64,000 nucleotides of DNA from Nostoc sp. XA010 (GCF_020829625.1 NZ_JAIVFX010000010.1:17682-81681), one strand, 5' to 3'; numbered from the stretch's first letter, positions 18,204-26,787 are shown. Translations and numbers: made by a program. Notes: generated by a model not told the origin, from the sequence alone.

Positions 18204-18268
18204 TCATTGGTCATTGGTCATTGGTCATTAGCTAAAGTAACACTAGCTGTTGACCAAGCCTCAAATAT
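18159..18268. repeat. 32-base direct repeat flanking a TTAGTCA/TTGGTCA array
   Basis: The bases 18159-18190 (GTAACGCTAGCTGTTGCCCA...) recur at 18237-18268 with two mismatches, on either side of a heptanucleotide array (about 18191-18229). The right copy continues to NMNITKLN and a stop, probably the ancestral C-terminus of the CbiG-type protein. Confidence 0.85.
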
Positions 18269-18295
18269 GAATATTACAAAACTTAACTAATCTTT

Positions 18296-18649
18296 CTAGT
18301 CAACAACTCTCAAAAAATAGTTAATTACGCTAGAAACAATAGCTAGCACAATTGAACCTAACAAAGCAGGTAAAAAGCCCTGAATCTCAAAACCAGAACC
18401 AGGAGTCAAGGCACTTGCTAACCAAAGGGTTAAAGCGTTGATTACCAATGTAAATAAACCAAAGGTGAGTAAGGTAATCGGAAACGTCAAAATCTGTAAA
18501 ATTGGTCTAACAAATGCATTAACCAGACCAATAACAAGGGCAGCTATTAAGGCAGTCACAAAATTCTTGATAAAGAATCCCGGAACGATATTAGCAGTCA
18601 GAAATAACGCTACCGCAGTACCGAGCCAAGTTAATAAAAAGTGTTGCAT
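18296..18649 (-). CDS. Phage-holin-family (superfamily IV) membrane protein
   Basis: Small integral membrane protein of the family annotated as mycobacterial-type four-TMS phage holin; in bacteria it is a conserved chromosomal gene of unknown role, not evidence of a prophage. The 117 residues contain four hydrophobic segments (about 3-22, 26-48, 57-82 and 94-113), with the family motif NIVPGFFIKNFVTALIAALV and a VNAFVRPILQILTFPIT segment. The N-terminus MQHFLLTWLGTAVALFL supports the start. It is convergent with the CbiG-type gene and separate from other genes; no lysis or phage genes adjoin. Confidence 0.82.
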   Translation of the reverse strand: MQHFLLTWLGTAVALFLTANIVPGFFIKNFVTALIAALVIGLVNAFVRPILQILTFPITLLTFGLFTLVINALTLWLASALTPGSGFEIQGFLPALLGSIVLAIVSSVINYFLRVVD

Positions 18650-19033
18650 AAGTTTTTTTAGAGGATTTAGCAGTAAGTTTAATTAATTTCACTATTTACA
18701 GCTGTGATCTGTAACACTATCAGGTGTCGTTGTGCTTGACTCTTAAAGGTGCCATCATTTTTTGTCAGCCCAAAAGCAATGTAATTTTTCAGTGCTGGCA
18801 TAGAGAGATACTTTTAATCGGTGTATCTTTATCGTATTGCAGGATGTACCACGAATTAAATTCATCAAAAATTAATAGAGCAGCAAAACTTCTACAGAGG
18901 TTTCTCTTGCAAGAGAAACCTTTGTATCTAAAACAGGGTATTTACCACTAGCAAGTTCCAAAGTCATTAACGGAACTCCCAAAATTGCACTATAGTGGAT
19001 AGCAACTTTAGTATCAGCCTAAAGCTGTTGGGA
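18650..19033. other. Intergenic region with a perfect 24-base palindrome
   Basis: No gene is supported. AGGTTTCTCTTGCAAGAGAAACCT at 18898-18921 reads the same on both strands (24 bases; arms AGGTTTCTCTTG). It is followed by TTTG and sits about 110 bases beyond the end of the peptidoglycan-binding gene, so it may terminate that transcript. Confidence 0.5.
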
Positions 19034-20059
19034 CTAACGCCGCAAAAGAACCTCCCAGGTAGAGCCACCAACTACACCATCAGCTTCTAAACCATAGCGC
19101 TTTTGTGCAGCTTTCACAGCTGCTTCGGTTGTCTCGCCAAAGTCTCCATCGGCATCGCCCTTCAAGAAACCAAGCTTTTTCAGTTGTTGTTGCAACTTAA
19201 CAACTTCAGAACCACGTAATCCTATACGCAAAATTGGCATTCCTTCTGAGGTGTATTGAATACCAGGGGTTCGCTTAGTAGTTGTGTTTGGCTGAGTTCG
19301 AGTAGTTTGTCTAGTCCGTGTTGTTGACGGATTTCGAGTAGTTGATGTAGTCCGATTCGGCGTTTTTTGTGTGCTTGAAGTTGTAGTTCTTCGTGGGGTA
19401 GCAGGTCTTGGTTCAGGGCTGTTCGGAACTTGTTTTACAGCTTGTCTTGGGGTAGTAGGTCTTGGTTCGGGGTTAGTTGGAACTTGTGTTACAGCTTGCC
19501 TTGGAGGATTGGGATTTGCAACGTTGGTGAGGTTGCTAGCCTGGGTTGGAACAGGAAAATTGGTAGCTGAGTTAAATCTTGGCTGGGATGAAGGAACGGT
19601 TGATGCTGCTACTGGTTTATTAGGGAAAAGTCGTTGCCAAGTGCTGGCATCAACAATGCCATCTGGATTCAAACCAGCAGCTTGTTTAAACCGGGAAACA
19701 GCACTGGCTGTATTCTCAGTATATGTACCATCTACGGCACCAGAATAAAAACCCAAAAGTTTCAGAGCTGCCTGAAGCTCAGATACGCGTTCGCCTTGGC
19801 TACCAACTTTGAGGATAGGGCGGTTGATGCTATCTTGAGGATTTACTTGGGCAATTTTTTGTGGCGCTGCTATTGATACTACAGCTGTTGAGGCAATAAG
19901 CAGAGGCGTAATGGAGAACAAGAGTATTTCACTGGCTAATAAAGATTTAGACCTCTTTGTCCACCAAGCTTTTGGCCGTTTTTCCATCCTACAGCGATTT
20001 ACAGTTGGGTCTAGTAATTTTAAGTAACTCAAAATACTTGCTGTCAGGCTGCTTTGCAT
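19034..20059 (-). CDS. Exported protein with two peptidoglycan-binding domains
   Basis: Probable cell-wall protein. A hydrophobic segment at about residues 42-65 (LASEILLFSITPLLIASTAV) acts as signal or anchor after a basic N-terminus. The first PG_binding_1 domain is at about 81-146 (LKVGSQGERVSELQAALKLLGFYSG, written in part) and the second at about 275-340 (LRIGLRGSEVVKLQQQLKKL). They are joined by a roughly 100-residue Pro/Thr/Arg-rich linker with repeated PRQAVxQVPxxPEPRP. No catalytic domain is visible, so it probably tethers or targets something to the wall. GGGAG lies 9 bases before the ATG at 20059, supporting this start over a Met at residue 24. Confidence 0.85.
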   Translation of the reverse strand: MQSSLTASILSYLKLLDPTVNRCRMEKRPKAWWTKRSKSLLASEILLFSITPLLIASTAVVSIAAPQKIAQVNPQDSINRPILKVGSQGERVSELQAALKLLGFYSGAVDGTYTENTASAVSRFKQAAGLNPDGIVDASTWQRLFPNKPVAASTVPSSQPRFNSATNFPVPTQASNLTNVANPNPPRQAVTQVPTNPEPRPTTPRQAVKQVPNSPEPRPATPRRTTTSSTQKTPNRTTSTTRNPSTTRTRQTTRTQPNTTTKRTPGIQYTSEGMPILRIGLRGSEVVKLQQQLKKLGFLKGDADGDFGETTEAAVKAAQKRYGLEADGVVGGSTWEVLLRR

Positions 20060-20148
20060 GGAATTTACTCCCAGAATATTCTCATGCTAATGGTACAGCC
20101 GCTTGGTCTAAAAAACAGCTGCTGCATTTTACGATTCTACATTTTCAG

Positions 20149-21420
20149 TTATGCGATCGCTCGATTAATTGCTTCTTCTTGACCAACTAAAGACAAGTAA
20201 GGCTCTTTTAAATACTTACGAGCTGAAGCGATGGCATCCTGGGCACTCACAGCCGCAATCAATTCTTGGAACTTTGTATCAAAATCAATTCCTAAGCCCA
20301 AAATTTCATACCAACCGTATATCTGAGCAATTTGCCCGTTTGTTTGTTTACCCAAAGCGTACTGCCCCAGTATCTTGTTTTTAGCAGCTTTGAGTGCGCT
20401 TTCGGATACTTCGGTGGTAGATAATAAATCTACTTCTGTACGCAGTCCTTCTAGGGCAATGCTGGTATTTTCTGGTGCTGTACCCATGTAAACCACAAAC
20501 GAGGCTGGAAATAGCCTTGTGGAGTAAAAGGCGGATACTTCGTAAGCTAAACCACGCTTTTCCCGCAATTCAACAAACAAGCGACTAGAAAGCCCATTTC
20601 CCAAGTAGGTACACAGTAACTTCAGTGCGGCGTAATCAACAGAACTCACTGACGTTCCCAAATACCCAAGCATCACGATTGATTGTTGTGTTTGTATTGG
20701 CTTAACCCTTACCTGCGGTTCCACCTTAATCTCAGGTAAATTCAGTATTGGCGGTGCTTGGGCTGGCGCTTGCCAATCAGCAAAAACTTCTTCTACCAAC
20801 GCAGCTGCATCTGTGGCTGTGACTCTACCAGCAATACTAATTACTACATTATCTGGACGGAAATAAGTTTGGTGATACTCCACTAAATCCGCACGAGTTA
20901 AGCTACTCATGGTGGTTTCATCTCCCAGCACCGACATGGAGTATGGATGATTTTGGTACATTACCTGCCGCATTTGTTCAAAGGCGACATTGAACGGTTG
21001 CTCTTTTTGGGAACGAATATCCTGGAGTGCTAAACGCCGTTCTAGTTCCACTTGAGTTTCGGGAAAAGTAGGCGATCGCAAAATCCGCCCTGCTAATGTT
21101 AAAATTTCCCCAAAATCGGATGTTACAGTTTTGAAAGATAGCAGAAAATAATCAGTGCCAGCATCTGCACTCAAACTCGCTCCTACAGACTCGACTTTTT
21201 CTGCAATTTCCAAACTAGAAAGACCATCGCATCCCTTTGTCATCACTGCTGAGAGCAAATGTGCCAACCCTGCTTGCTCCCGGTTTTCGTTACAACTACC
21301 AGCACGCACAAAAATTCGCGCCGCAATAATATCCGCAGCAGGATTTTCTGCCACCAGCACTACAATGCCATTGTTCAATACAGTACGATGGATAGGCGAT
21401 TTTTGCAGCAAGGTTGTCAT
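20149..21420 (-). CDS. M16-family peptidase-like protein lacking the zinc motif
   Basis: Non-catalytic partner of a heterodimeric M16 (insulinase/processing-peptidase) enzyme. The fold is intact over 423 residues, with the family segments VRAGSCNENREQAGLAHLLSAVMTKG and GYLGTSVSSVDYAALKLLCTYLGNGLSSRLF. Where active members have HxxEH, it has His-Leu-Leu-Ser-Ala (HLLSA), so zinc cannot be bound. The active partner gene lies immediately upstream on the same strand (21494-22759), 73 bases away across a heptanucleotide tract. Such pairs with one active and one substrate-binding subunit are known in bacteria. No signal peptide is evident. The substrate is unknown. Confidence 0.88.
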   Translation of the reverse strand: MTTLLQKSPIHRTVLNNGIVVLVAENPAADIIAARIFVRAGSCNENREQAGLAHLLSAVMTKGCDGLSSLEIAEKVESVGASLSADAGTDYFLLSFKTVTSDFGEILTLAGRILRSPTFPETQVELERRLALQDIRSQKEQPFNVAFEQMRQVMYQNHPYSMSVLGDETTMSSLTRADLVEYHQTYFRPDNVVISIAGRVTATDAAALVEEVFADWQAPAQAPPILNLPEIKVEPQVRVKPIQTQQSIVMLGYLGTSVSSVDYAALKLLCTYLGNGLSSRLFVELREKRGLAYEVSAFYSTRLFPASFVVYMGTAPENTSIALEGLRTEVDLLSTTEVSESALKAAKNKILGQYALGKQTNGQIAQIYGWYEILGLGIDFDTKFQELIAAVSAQDAIASARKYLKEPYLSLVGQEEAINRAIA

Positions 21421-21490
21421 TTATCGTTTGTCCTTTGTCCTTTGTCATTTATCGTTTGTCCTTTGTCATTTGTCTTTTGCTAATGACTAA
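21421..21490. repeat. Heptanucleotide tract (TTTGTCC / TTTGTCA / TAATGAC units)
   Basis: About ten heptamer units run between the two M16 genes, mostly TTTGTCC and TTTGTCA, ending in TAATGACTAATGAC. Similar tracts occur near 18.2, 30.3, 42.4 and 44.3 kb. Confidence 0.85.
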
Positions 21491-21493
21491 TGA

Positions 21494-22759
21494 CTAACAG
21501 GGCTTAAGTACAGTAACCGCGTAATTTTCAAGCGAGAGATATTGTTTAGCTAGTTTTTGCAGTTCTTTGGCATCAAAAGACTGAATCTGCTGAGGATATG
21601 TCACAGCTAATTCAGCTTGGGCGATGGTGTTGTAATATCCATAAAGCCCTGTAAGCTGATTTGGCGTTTCTGTAGAAAACGCATACTCATTACATAGCAG
21701 CCTGCGTGTACGAGCAACTTCCTGTTCGCTAATTCCTGTAGTCTGCAAATCATCCAAATGAGCGCAAATTAAGGACTCAACTTCCTCCAAATTTTCTGGT
21801 TCCAACCAGGCAGTAATTGTAAATAAACTCGATTCCTGTTGTAGAGAAAAACTACTATAAATCCCCTGTACCAATTGCAAATCTTCTCGTAAATCACGCA
21901 CTAAACGCGAAGTCCGCCCTTCTGCCAATAACACTGACAACAAATCTAAACCAAAGCCAGCGCGGATTTCTTCTGCTCCAGGAACCAGCCACGCCATCAA
22001 TAATCGCGCTTGTTCTATGCGTGGTAAACACAGTTCTTGACGATGAATACCCGTTATTACTGGCTTTGTCACTTTCTCAAACTGCGGACAATTAGAGCGT
22101 TCAGCAAAATCAGCAAATGAACTATTTACCATTTCCCAAGCTGGTTGCTGGGCTATACCTCCTGCAATTACCACCGTCATGTTTTCCGGCTGATAGTGAG
22201 TGCGGTGAAAACAGCGCATTGCTTCTGGCGATTGCTGCATCAGTTCTTGCTCAGTACCCAACACCGAACGTCCGTAAGGGTGATGCGGATAGATGCTTTG
22301 AATCAGCGTTTGAAAGCCTATCCAATCAGAATCGTCCTGACAAGAGCGAATTTCCTCTAGCACCACGTCCCGTTCGCGGCTAAATTCATCTTCTGGAATT
22401 GCCGCATTGAGCAGTAGCTCTCCCAAGTAGGGCAGAGTATCTTTTAAATAAGGGGCAGCTGTGGTGAGTGAATAATGAGCATAATCATAGCTTGTCGCCG
22501 CATTACTCACGCCTCCCCGATTTTCAACTTGGGAATCAAACATTCCAGGGGGTAGCGTCGCCGTACCTTTAAAAATCATGTGTTCTAAAAAGTGCGCCAT
22601 GCCAAACCACGGTTCTGGCTCTATGCTTGCTCCAGCACGCACCCAAACATCCGCCACAACTACAGGGGTAGTGGGAATCTCTTGATGAATAAAAGTTAAA
22701 CCACTGTCTAATCGGAAGACCGAGGCTGGAAATACTGTATTAGTTAGTTTCTGTGACAA
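21494..22759 (-). CDS. M16-family zinc metallopeptidase (insulinase-like)
   Basis: Active subunit of the M16 pair; cleaves small peptides or processes precursors. The 421 residues contain the inverted zinc motif HFLEH (in GMAHFLEHMIFKGT, about residues 55-68), followed about 75 residues later by the glutamate of RERDVVLEEIRSCQDD. The C-terminal half repeats the fold with LLSVLLAEGRTSRLVRDLRE. It is the upstream gene, and the partner lacking HxxEH follows. No signal sequence is seen, so a cytoplasmic site is likely. Start at 22759 gives a normal N-terminus (VFRLDSGLTFIHQEIPTTP). Confidence 0.92.
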   Translation of the reverse strand: MSQKLTNTVFPASVFRLDSGLTFIHQEIPTTPVVVADVWVRAGASIEPEPWFGMAHFLEHMIFKGTATLPPGMFDSQVENRGGVSNAATSYDYAHYSLTTAAPYLKDTLPYLGELLLNAAIPEDEFSRERDVVLEEIRSCQDDSDWIGFQTLIQSIYPHHPYGRSVLGTEQELMQQSPEAMRCFHRTHYQPENMTVVIAGGIAQQPAWEMVNSSFADFAERSNCPQFEKVTKPVITGIHRQELCLPRIEQARLLMAWLVPGAEEIRAGFGLDLLSVLLAEGRTSRLVRDLREDLQLVQGIYSSFSLQQESSLFTITAWLEPENLEEVESLICAHLDDLQTTGISEQEVARTRRLLCNEYAFSTETPNQLTGLYGYYNTIAQAELAVTYPQQIQSFDAKELQKLAKQYLSLENYAVTVLKPC

Positions 22760-23057
22760 TTTTCTGTAGCTTTAACCACAATTTCAGATAATTTTGTCAT
22801 CTTAACTCTGAACGATACCTAATTTAGAATCAAGTTATACAGATTTTGTTTTTATCTCCAAATATTACTAATTTCTAATTAAATTTTTTTGATTAATATA
22901 GCCAAAATGCTGAATCTGCGTTGTTTCAGATTTTTAGTTTAGATTTCCTTATTTTTGACATAAGTAATACTTATTTAAAGAATTGGGGTTGCCTATTTGC
23001 GAGATGATTTAGCAACTTCCAAAACTCTCCCCCTGTTCTGTAATACCAAATAATTAA
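22760..23057. other. AT-rich intergenic region between the M16 operon and the 6S RNA gene
   Basis: No gene is supported. It must contain the promoter of the M16 operon (minus strand), and runs into the terminator hairpin of the neighbouring small RNA. Confidence 0.4.
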
Positions 23058-23088
23058 AGCTCCTAAGTTCTAACTGACTTTAGGAGCT
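23058..23088 (-). terminator. Intrinsic-type terminator hairpin after the 6S RNA gene
   Basis: On the minus strand AGCTCCTAAAGT pairs with ACTTAGGAGCT, followed by TTAATTATTTGG. It lies 10 bases beyond the predicted mature 3' end of the small RNA. Confidence 0.6.
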
Positions 23089-23097
23089 AATAATTTT

Positions 23098-23282
23098 AAG
23101 TTCACCGCGACGCCGTTTTACCTAAGTTTATGACCTGGGTTTATCCAGGTGGGAACCTAAATTCCTCGTTTAAAGTTTCCGGGTACATGCCCGGTATACT
23201 GCCACGAGAACAGTTGACTCCCTTGTCATTAAAGGCATAGATCAAAAAACTTGATGGCAGTCACCAACGTCGTAGTGCAACT
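23098..23282 (-). ncRNA. ssrS: Probable 6S RNA
   Basis: 6S RNA mimics an open promoter and binds RNA polymerase. On the minus strand an exact TATAAT (23289-23294) precedes a start near 23282. The ends can pair (TTGCACTACGACG against CGTCGCGGTGAA), closing a roughly 185-base, largely double-stranded molecule with internal hairpins (CCGGGcatgtaCCCGG; ACCTGGataaacCCAGGT), followed by a terminator hairpin. The length, rod-like pairing and position just downstream of purK fit the cyanobacterial 6Sa RNA (about 185 nt, purK-linked in Synechococcus, as I recall). Primary sequence of the family is poorly conserved, so a covariance search would be decisive. Confidence 0.72.
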
Positions 23283-23342
23283 TCACTCATTATAGCTTTC
23301 AAAAAGATGTTGTGTGTTCAATATCGAAAGTTTCCGATCTAT

Positions 23343-24494
23343 TTACCTGGGATACCAGATAGATTCTATGTTGTGGGCGATGGCGATCGCTTGCTCTCGA
23401 TTCTGATTATCCAGCAAAACGGTAACATGTCCCAACTTCCGCCCTGGACGTGATTCTGTCTTCCCATACCAGTGAACGTGCGCCTGAGGAATTTCTGCTA
23501 TTTGTTGACGCTGGCTTTGGTAGTCGCTGTGAGAGTTTTCATACCCCAGTAGGTTCACCATCACAGCGCTGGCGCATTGCAAAGCCGGATTTCCTAAAGG
23601 TAAACCACAAACGGCTCTCAGGTGCTGCTCAAACTGCGAAGTTTCACAGGCGTCAATAGAAAAATGCCCAGAATTGTGGGTACGGGGTGCAATTTCATTT
23701 ACCAGTATTTTGCCATTAGTACCCAGAAATAGCTCAATTCCAAAAATGCCCACTACTTCTAGGCTATTTAATAGAGTATGTGCGATCGCTTGGATTTCTG
23801 CTACTTGATTAGGCGTAATTTCAGCAGGCGCAATTACCCGCCGACAGACTTGTTGTTCTTGTTGGGTTTCTACCACTGGGTAAGTTACAATTTCTCCCTC
23901 TACAGAACGAGCTGCAATTATTGCTAGTTCTCTTTCAAAAGGAATAAATTCTTCTAACAAGAAAAGTGATTGATTTAAACTTGTTGTGGTTTCATCACTT
24001 AGCTTTTGCTCTAAAGTAGCAAAATCCTGAATTATGAAAGTACCTTGACCATCATAACCGTGGCGGCGCGATTTTAGGACTACTGGAAAACCTAGATATT
24101 CTATTTTGGATTTGAGATTTTCTACCTCGTCAAGGGCTAAAAATTGGGGAACAGGTAAGCCCAAGTCGCGTAAATAGCAACGCTGATGATATTTATCTAA
24201 AAGAGGAGCTAAAGCTTCTAATCTGGGACGAAAACAAATGCCTTGGTGTGCTAAAACAGATAAAGCATCTAAGTTAACAAATTCGTTTTCAAAGGTGATG
24301 ACATCGCATTTTTGAGCTAATATTTCCGTAGCAGTTGCGTCATCAACTGGGGCAAAAACAGTTTCTTTCGCAATTGACACAGCCGGGTCGTGTTCACTAG
24401 GAGTTTGTACTACTAATTCTATTCCTAGCCTCTGTGCTGCATCTGCCATCATCCAGGCAAGTTGTCCGCCACCAATTACACCAACACGTTTCAT
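23343..24494 (-). CDS. purK: 5-(carboxyamino)imidazole ribonucleotide synthase
   Basis: ATP-grasp enzyme of purine synthesis that carboxylates AIR to N5-CAIR using bicarbonate. The 383 residues fit. The N-terminal domain begins RVGVIGGGQLAWMMADAAQRLG. The ATP-grasp region has FPVVLKSRRHGYDGQG (residues about 136-151), LLEEFIPFERELAII, EVVGIFGIELFLG and VNEIAPRTHNSGHFSIDAC, the hallmark PurK signature. Two ATGs are possible (24500 and 24494). The downstream one overlaps the stop of the pentapeptide gene as ATGA, a translational coupling arrangement, and starts closer to the conserved strand. purE is not adjacent. The 6S RNA gene follows 60 bases downstream. Confidence 0.95.
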   Translation of the reverse strand: MKRVGVIGGGQLAWMMADAAQRLGIELVVQTPSEHDPAVSIAKETVFAPVDDATATEILAQKCDVITFENEFVNLDALSVLAHQGICFRPRLEALAPLLDKYHQRCYLRDLGLPVPQFLALDEVENLKSKIEYLGFPVVLKSRRHGYDGQGTFIIQDFATLEQKLSDETTTSLNQSLFLLEEFIPFERELAIIAARSVEGEIVTYPVVETQQEQQVCRRVIAPAEITPNQVAEIQAIAHTLLNSLEVVGIFGIELFLGTNGKILVNEIAPRTHNSGHFSIDACETSQFEQHLRAVCGLPLGNPALQCASAVMVNLLGYENSHSDYQSQRQQIAEIPQAHVHWYGKTESRPGRKLGHVTVLLDNQNREQAIAIAHNIESIWYPR

Positions 24495-25015
24495 TGACAT
24501 CCTAGAGAATCACGAGTTTGCACGCCTGTTTTGGAATTCACACCACTGGCTTTACCGCACAGTTCTTTGATTTGCGCTCTATCCAAAATTGCATCTGTAA
24601 AATCTGCACCGTCTATATTCACATTATTAAATATGGCGCGGAGCAAAAGAGCTTCTTTGAAAACTGCATCGCTCAAATCTGCCTTAGTCAAGTTTACCTG
24701 ATCGACCATTGCATTAGTTAAATCTGCTCCGTGGAGATTTGCATTTGTCATCACCGAAGCACTCATGACTGCTCCCCGCAAATCAGCGTTAGAAAAGTTA
24801 GTCAGTTCCATATTGGCGTTAGAAAACTCCGCAGCTTGCAAGCTGTCACCAGAAAAATCACGCCTTGACAACTCTGCATTGCTAAATGAAAGCGGATGAG
24901 TCCAGTCTACTGCCTGTGCGGGGTCTGCCACGCACCATATAATTATTCCTAGAAGGAACGCCAACCCTTGCCGCAATAACATATTGAGAGCTAATTTAGT
25001 GTCTAATCGCTGCAT
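24491..25015 (-). CDS. Exported pentapeptide-repeat protein
   Basis: Protein with a right-handed quadrilateral beta helix made of A(D/N)LXX repeats. About residues 44-148 contain some 20 such pentapeptides (ANMELTNFSNADLRGAVMSA, ANLHGADLTNAMVDQVNLTK and so on). A hydrophobic segment at residues 12-35 ending in ADPAQA looks like a Sec signal, so a thylakoid-lumen or periplasmic location is likely. The C-terminal CGKASGVNSKTGVQTRDSLGC segment, with two Cys, is shared by many cyanobacterial lumenal pentapeptide proteins. Its stop overlaps the purK start by four bases. Binding function is unknown. Confidence 0.87.
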   Translation of the reverse strand: MQRLDTKLALNMLLRQGLAFLLGIIIWCVADPAQAVDWTHPLSFSNAELSRRDFSGDSLQAAEFSNANMELTNFSNADLRGAVMSASVMTNANLHGADLTNAMVDQVNLTKADLSDAVFKEALLLRAIFNNVNIDGADFTDAILDRAQIKELCGKASGVNSKTGVQTRDSLGCQ

Positions 25016-25284
25016 TTAACTACCACATTTGAATATTAGCAAGACTGATCATCTTAATTAAGACTCCCAGGCTTGCTACTGGACTTGGGGAAGGTGTATT
25101 TCCCTAGCTTAATATTTTGTAACGCAAAAAGGGTGGATGCGTAGCCTGTGGTAGACATTGCTTCTCACCCTTAGTAGCTAGACGGCAATATAGCGTTTTC
25201 TAAGCAGCTTAGGTACACTCAAATCTTTTTTGCCAAGGTTAGTAACTTTGAAAACCTACCTTACCAAATCGGGAACCGCTATAT

Positions 25285-25437
25285 TTACACATCACGCGCT
25301 TTGAAAAAATTATAGATAGCAAGGGCGATCGCTAAAAGTAGCACTGCATGAATTAAATTTCCGGCAATATGAAGTGCCAGTCCTAATGCCCAAAAAGCAA
25401 TGAGTACAACAACAATACCCCAAAGTATACTCAACAT
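25285..25437 (-). CDS. Small membrane protein, lmo0937 family (DUF5670)
   Basis: A 50-residue protein in two hydrophobic segments: MLSILWGIVVVLIAFWALGL and, after HIAGNLIH, AVLLLAIALAIYNF with a basic KARDV tail. The pattern (Trp near the start, the LHIAGxLIH turn, IYNFF ending) matches the lmo0937/DUF5670 family of tiny bacterial membrane proteins; their role is not established, though stress induction has been reported for relatives. It is monocistronic in a long noncoding stretch. The family match rests on pattern recognition only. Confidence 0.75.
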   Translation of the reverse strand: MLSILWGIVVVLIAFWALGLALHIAGNLIHAVLLLAIALAIYNFFKARDV

Positions 25438-25959
25438 ATATTTGATTTGAATCAAGTAAGTTTTTATTTCTTTAGATATTTTACTCTTAGTTTCACTTTG
25501 ATTCTATTTACCCTCAGAGAGGTATAGAAATTTAAATCATCTTTCTTGAGAAAGAAAATTAATTTAAAATTTACCTTTTGTCCTTACCCGCAATTCTATT
25601 TACCCTATGATTGAGCCTACGCCCATGAATTTGTTTACAATTCTTCTGTTAGATTTGAATTTCAGGATATAAGGAGTTCTCTTAAGCAGTAATACTCATG
25701 AGCTTATTTACAATTCTTGATTTTCAATGTTTCAAGTAAAGTTTATTGTCTTTTAAATTCAACAGCCCCCATGAACTGTTAGTCTTTTAATTAATGAAAG
25801 CAAGGTTTGAGCGTAATTATATGCGTCTCAACTGCTTAACAAAGCTTAAAGGTTGGATAATTAGCGTTAATTTTATAGTGATTAGTTAGTTGTTCAGGAA
25901 TCTCCAAGAGTTTACATTCACCAAGTACACAACTTACACAAACCGAACTCTGAAACCCG
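25438..25959. other. AT-rich intergenic region
   Basis: No gene is supported. An imperfect direct repeat is visible: ATGAATTTGTTTACAATTCTT (25625-25645) and ATGAGCTTATTTACAATTCTT (25697-25717). Their meaning is unknown. Confidence 0.4.
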
Positions 25960-26283
25960 ATGATGAATCATTACTCACTTCAATGGATTGAGGCATGGTG
26001 CCAAGAAAATGGCTGGACAGATTTGTTTGTCGAGCGACGTAATAACTTCTGGGCTTTCCCTCCGGGTGGGGTAATGCCGGAACCAATTCCAGTTCACGTT
26101 CTCAGAGTGATTAAAGCCGAGAAGGGATTGACTTTTGAAGAACGATTGTGGTCGATGTCCGCAGTAATTGGCACAATCCTAGCTGTTCTCTGTACCTTTT
26201 GGTTGCAGTCACCAATGCCATTAGTTTTGGCTTTCGCTTTTAACGCCGTTACAGTCGCTCAATTTGAACTTGAAGATGCCTAA
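25960..26283 (+). CDS. Conserved cyanobacterial hypothetical membrane protein
   Basis: The family name is not recognised. The 107-residue protein has a soluble N-terminal half (SLQWIEAWCQENGWTDLFVERRNNFWAFPPGGVMPEPIP) rich in Trp and ending in a Pro-rich loop, then a charged helix (IKAEKGLTFEERLWS) and two hydrophobic segments (about 66-82 and 84-99) with an acidic FELEDA end. The aromatic, loop-poor pattern looks like a real conserved protein rather than a random frame. Start choice is between two adjacent ATGs (25960 and 25963). It is a single gene; function unknown. Confidence 0.72.
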   Translation: MMNHYSLQWIEAWCQENGWTDLFVERRNNFWAFPPGGVMPEPIPVHVLRVIKAEKGLTFEERLWSMSAVIGTILAVLCTFWLQSPMPLVLAFAFNAVTVAQFELEDA

Positions 26284-26418
26284 ATTCTTATTTTGGGCTT
26301 TGCTATTAAAAGCTGCTCTTGTCTACTTTCAGCAAGAGCAGTTTTTAATTTCAGAAGAAGAGACGAAATTACTACAGTTTCAGCTAAAGATTATTAGTTA
26401 TTGATTAATAAGTTCTGT
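26284..26418. terminator. Short region with a terminator-like hairpin
   Basis: AGCTGCTCTTG (26311-26321) and CAAGAGCAGTT (26333-26343) pair after the 107-residue gene and are followed by TTTTAATTT, consistent with an intrinsic terminator. Confidence 0.55.
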
Positions 26419-26565
26419 TTATTGGCAGTCGTTGTTTTGTTTACGTTTTGGTAGTCCAGTTACCGAATCAAAGCCAACAGGCTTATGATTCAGCAACAAA
26501 TGAGCTATTTCATGCATCAGATTTGATTTATACCGTGTAGGTGCATGACGGGGGTTGTATACAAT
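26419..26565 (-). pseudogene. Remnant of an ImmA/IrrE-type metallopeptidase
   Basis: A 48-codon fragment reads IVYNPRHAPTRYKSNLMHEI, then AHLLLNHKPVGFDSVTG and ends KRKQNNDCQ-stop. It keeps an HExxH zinc motif (HEIAH) in the typical ImmA/IrrE context (xNPxHxxxRxxxxxxHEIAHxLLxH). It starts directly after an in-frame TGA, with no start codon or N-terminal domain, and ends early. Upstream on the same strand (about 26585-26690) another open fragment (LEPEQVAVLLASDGWEQL-stop) may derive from a neighbouring gene. These enzymes often pair with XRE-type antitoxins or repressors, so this may be the ruin of a toxin-antitoxin or mobile-element module. Confidence 0.62.
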
Positions 26566-26787
26566 TCAGAGCGGGCGAGATCGCTTATAATTGCTCCCAC
26601 CCATCACTAGCAAGTAATACTGCTACTTGCTCTGGCTCTAAATTTGGAATCCGATCGGGCGAATGTTAATATTTTGCGGCATCATTGCGATCGCCGTATC
26701 ACCCCATAGGTGGTGAAACCCCATTTACAAAATTAGAAAAAACTGATTAAATATCTTATACTTAGTGTTAATTTAAACATACTATTT

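Noticed and set aside
18296..18649. Evidence of a prophage from the holin-family gene
   Set aside because: The family is a chromosomal membrane protein and no phage genes are nearby.
18724..18951. 75-codon plus-strand frame between the holin-family and peptidoglycan-binding genes
   Set aside because: It includes the 24-base palindrome and has no recognisable domain.
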